A stretch of 31,941 nt of DNA from a virus: positions 1 to 31,941 of IMG/VR virus record IMGVR_UViG_3300008110_000239; one strand, given 5' to 3'. A program made the position numbers and the translations under genes. Below the pieces are notes generated by a model. It was not told where the DNA came from. It saw only the letters and a program-made list of their open reading frames with translations, and searched no databases. This document shows, piece after piece, positions 29,947 through 31,941 of the stretch; the first letter of the stretch is position 1; each line of letters opens with the position of its first letter.

Positions 29947-31359
29947 ATGGCATACAATCCAATACCAACAATAACAGGAGTTCCAGAAGATGGTCAGGAA
30001 GGGGTAGTAATAAAATCAGCCCCGCAACACGTTTCGCGTATTGGTTTCACTAAAGTAGTTTCAAATGGAGTTGATACTGAGTGGGGGGCTTTAGTAGGGT
30101 CTATTGGCTCAGGCATGGGCGTAAATCAAACAGGCGGCAATCTGGTGATCACATCTGGAACAACCGCACGTTCTGAAACAATAATTCGATCAGACGCATC
30201 ATGGAAGGGCGGCGTTAGAATGAGGGTGAGATCTTTTTTATCTCAGAGGATTGCAAATAATAACTTCTTTGCCGAACTCGTGGACGTTATTGGAGATGGA
30301 CTAACTTATTCCATAGGTAGCGCAACTGCCATTACTGTCACTATTCCATCAAATCCTTTTACTACGGACAATGTAGGTCAATCAATGTATATTGGAGGGT
30401 TTAGTGGAACCGGTACATTCTTATCAGGTCGTTACCCAATAGCTTCTGTAAGCGGAAATGACGTAACATTTACGGTATCTGCTTTTGCGGTCGGAACAGG
30501 AACGTGTTCATTATTTGGATGGAACTATTACCAGTTGCTTTATTCTGGAACAACGGTAACAAACGCTTTATTTGACACTCAGAGAAAAGGATATGCAACC
30601 GGATTTGGATCGCCAGCTACCATTAATACCACCAATACTCCTGGACATATTGCGATAGTAACAGGTAATGATTTGGAATCTGCGTTTTCAGATAAATTAG
30701 TCGCCAGCGTTGCAGGAACGGCAAACGAATTAATAAGAGCTACTAGGTCAGAAAATGTGCCTGACGATGCAACCTTAAGAATGCAGTTAAGGATTGTTAA
30801 CGGATCGACAGCTCCAGCGTCGAATACAACATGGACAGTTGGGTTTATTTCCGTTTCTAATTATGCAGCACAGGATATATCTATTAGGGATGTTAGAACT
30901 TCTAGCACATCGCCGTTGCCCATGGAGTTATTGCGGTCAATTTCTTTGGCGATATCTTCGCTGCCAACTTTGGCAACCGTTACTACAGTTGGAACGGTTT
31001 CATCGTCTACCCCGGTAACACCTACCGTAACCAACGGAACTATAAATAGTGGCGCAAGTACAAACGCCACGCTTATAAAGGCTACAGCAGGCACCTTGTG
31101 GTCTATTGTGATCACAAACATAAACGCATCAGCCAGGTACGTAAAACTTTATAATTTAACAGTAGCGCCAACAGTAGGAACAAGTACGCCTGTTTTAACA
31201 ATTGCCGTCCCTCCAAATGGAACAATCCAGGTAGACGGTGGGGCAAACGGATTAAGATTTTCCACCGGAATTTCACTTGCAATAACTGGCCTTGGGCCAG
31301 ATTCAGATACTACGGCAGTTACAGCATTAGAAACAAAGGTAATTTTAAACTATACATAA
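29947..31359 (+). CDS. Large tail fibre / receptor-binding protein
   Basis: A 470-residue Gly/Ser/Thr/Ala-rich beta protein. The N-terminal 60 residues (PIPTITGVPEDGQEGVVIKSAPQHVSRIGF) look like a virion anchor. The middle has several beta stretches (YSIGSATAITVTIPSN, PIASVSGNDVTFTVSAFAVGTGTCSLFGW). The C-terminal 100 residues (GTLWSIVITNINASARYVKLYNLTVAPTVG...IQVDGGANGLRFSTGISLAITG) form a terminal module known as a tip-like beta sandwich in Bacteroidota phages. It likely recognises the receptor. No hydrolase motif is visible. Confidence 0.72.
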   Translation: MAYNPIPTITGVPEDGQEGVVIKSAPQHVSRIGFTKVVSNGVDTEWGALVGSIGSGMGVNQTGGNLVITSGTTARSETIIRSDASWKGGVRMRVRSFLSQRIANNNFFAELVDVIGDGLTYSIGSATAITVTIPSNPFTTDNVGQSMYIGGFSGTGTFLSGRYPIASVSGNDVTFTVSAFAVGTGTCSLFGWNYYQLLYSGTTVTNALFDTQRKGYATGFGSPATINTTNTPGHIAIVTGNDLESAFSDKLVASVAGTANELIRATRSENVPDDATLRMQLRIVNGSTAPASNTTWTVGFISVSNYAAQDISIRDVRTSSTSPLPMELLRSISLAISSLPTLATVTTVGTVSSSTPVTPTVTNGTINSGASTNATLIKATAGTLWSIVITNINASARYVKLYNLTVAPTVGTSTPVLTIAVPPNGTIQVDGGANGLRFSTGISLAITGLGPDSDTTAVTALETKVILNYT

Positions 31360-31364
31360 AAAAA

Positions 31365-31793
31365 ATGGCAACCTACACAGTAACATCAGAAGGCGCTCCA
31401 ATTCTGCCTATAAACTTGGAAATTACGTTCCCAGTTAACCATACGGTTAATTTGGTTGATGCTGTAATCAGTAATAAATCAGGCACAGAATTAGAGGAGC
31501 AATTCGAGGCGTACACGTTAAATGTGGAAAATCAAACAAAAGAAAGTGCTGATTTTTCGACGCAAGATACCGGCAGAAATGGAACATTTATTCTAACCGA
31601 AACAGGCCCAGGAGCCGAAGGGTATACTCAGTACAATTGCGCTATGACTTTTACAATCGAAAACGCAGTAGTAACCTTAGAACGTCAAGTGCAAACAGAT
31701 TTAACTGGTACTGCCAAAGATACATTTTTGGAAGATTATGCAAATACGACAGAGGTTAATTATTTGGCAGAGCGTCCTTGGATTGCTTTGTAA
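31365..31793 (+). CDS. Small tail-associated protein
   Basis: A 142-residue protein of mainly beta strands with an immunoglobulin-like rhythm (EGAPILPINLEITFPVNHTVNLV, then GRNGTFILTETGPGAEGYTQYNCAMTF). No signal peptide or catalytic motif is visible. It follows the large fibre by five bases, so it may be a fibre accessory, tip protein or chaperone. It is the last gene of the late operon before the convergent gene. No family recognised. Confidence 0.65.
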   Translation: MATYTVTSEGAPILPINLEITFPVNHTVNLVDAVISNKSGTELEEQFEAYTLNVENQTKESADFSTQDTGRNGTFILTETGPGAEGYTQYNCAMTFTIENAVVTLERQVQTDLTGTAKDTFLEDYANTTEVNYLAERPWIAL

Positions 31794-31816
31794 GATAAAT
31801 TATTTTATTTAAAAGA

Positions 31817-31941
31817 TTACAATTTAATTTTAAAAATATCTAATTCGAATGTATTGGAAGCAAAGCTGTAATAAAGCCCCCAATAAACGTTTTGCGACTG
31901 CGCGCTTATAGACTGTAACCCAAAGCAAGTTGCAAATTGTC
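31817..31941 (-). CDS. 3' end of a convergent gene (partial)
   Basis: On the minus strand an open frame runs from the window edge to TAA at 31819-31817. The 40 visible codons end NVYWGLYYSFASNTFELDIFKIKL, which looks protein-like (alternating aromatic and beta-forming residues, as in outer-membrane or surface proteins). The other two minus frames are interrupted or less plausible. It faces the fibre operon with a gap of 23 bases that holds no clear terminator hairpin. It may mark the end of the late module or the host junction; identity unknown. Confidence 0.45.
   Translation of the reverse strand, partial: QFATCFGLQSISAQSQNVYWGLYYSFASNTFELDIFKIKL

Overview
The window is about 32 kb of a tailed-phage or prophage genome from a Bacteroidota host. 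The evidence for the host is as follows. Genes start without Shine-Dalgarno motifs and usually follow A-rich stretches. Several candidate promoters resemble the Bacteroidota -7 box (TAnnTTTG). A BT4734-like/VirE-type primase-ATPase is present, and several virion proteins belong to types I associate with Bacteroidota phages. The virion is a contractile-tailed myovirus: sheath, tube, a frameshifted tail chaperone, a short tape measure and a baseplate are all recognisable. Its head-neck genes are Mu-like (gp29-type portal, gpF-type minor head, gpG-type morphogenesis, gp36-type adaptor). I see no integrase, repressor or lysis gene, so this is only part of the element.

Layout. 1-8746 (+) is an early or replication module: the end of an unknown gene, a small conserved phage protein, a YqaJ-type exonuclease, overlapping HTH and HNH-like genes, a stand-alone CHC2 zinc finger, an IbrB-like ParB protein with an IbrA-like PAPS-reductase protein, an SF2 helicase, a zinc-ribbon protein and a primase/VirE ATPase closed by a clear terminator. 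8747-9057 is an AT-rich, repeat-rich gap. 9058-11524 holds a VRR-NUC nuclease, a tRNA-like element, both terminase subunits and a small protein. 11573-17912 holds neck, portal, head morphogenesis and some tail/baseplate genes. 17913-18671 is a two-gene minus-strand cassette. 18770-31793 holds protease/scaffold, capsid, decoration-like proteins, sheath, tube, chaperones, tape measure, baseplate and fibres. At the right edge a minus-strand gene appears to end, facing the fibre operon.

The most striking observation is a family of three RNA leaders (about 2068-2161, 4558-4656 and 6198-6298). They lie directly before the IbrB-like, helicase and zinc-ribbon/primase genes. Each can form the same topology: a long-range stem P1 (10-13 perfect pairs), an A-rich linker, a pseudoknot helix P2 closing just before the start codon, and, in two copies, an internal hairpin P3. 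Stem sequences differ completely among the copies while pairing is kept, and short single-stranded segments (GCTTTR after P1; an AAATTTAAA or AACTTATTTAA linker) recur. Each copy follows a TAnnTTT(G/A) box and carries a short ATG-initiated frame beginning at or beside the 5' arm of P1. This looks like a cis-regulatory RNA class used repeatedly in the replication module. By contrast, three later transcription units have the same box only 4-5 nt before the start codon, so their mRNAs may be almost leaderless. Two of these also carry paired AATAGCGCAA repeats at helical-turn spacings, a candidate operator for late activation.

Other points of note are an A8 slippery site giving a gpG-gpGT-like fusion, carbohydrate-binding-like modules inside the neck adaptor, a nested scaffold start in the protease gene, a lipoprotein-like protein in the capsid operon, and a tRNA-like element with an aberrant anticodon arm. 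All assignments come from reading the sequence; no database search or folding program was run.
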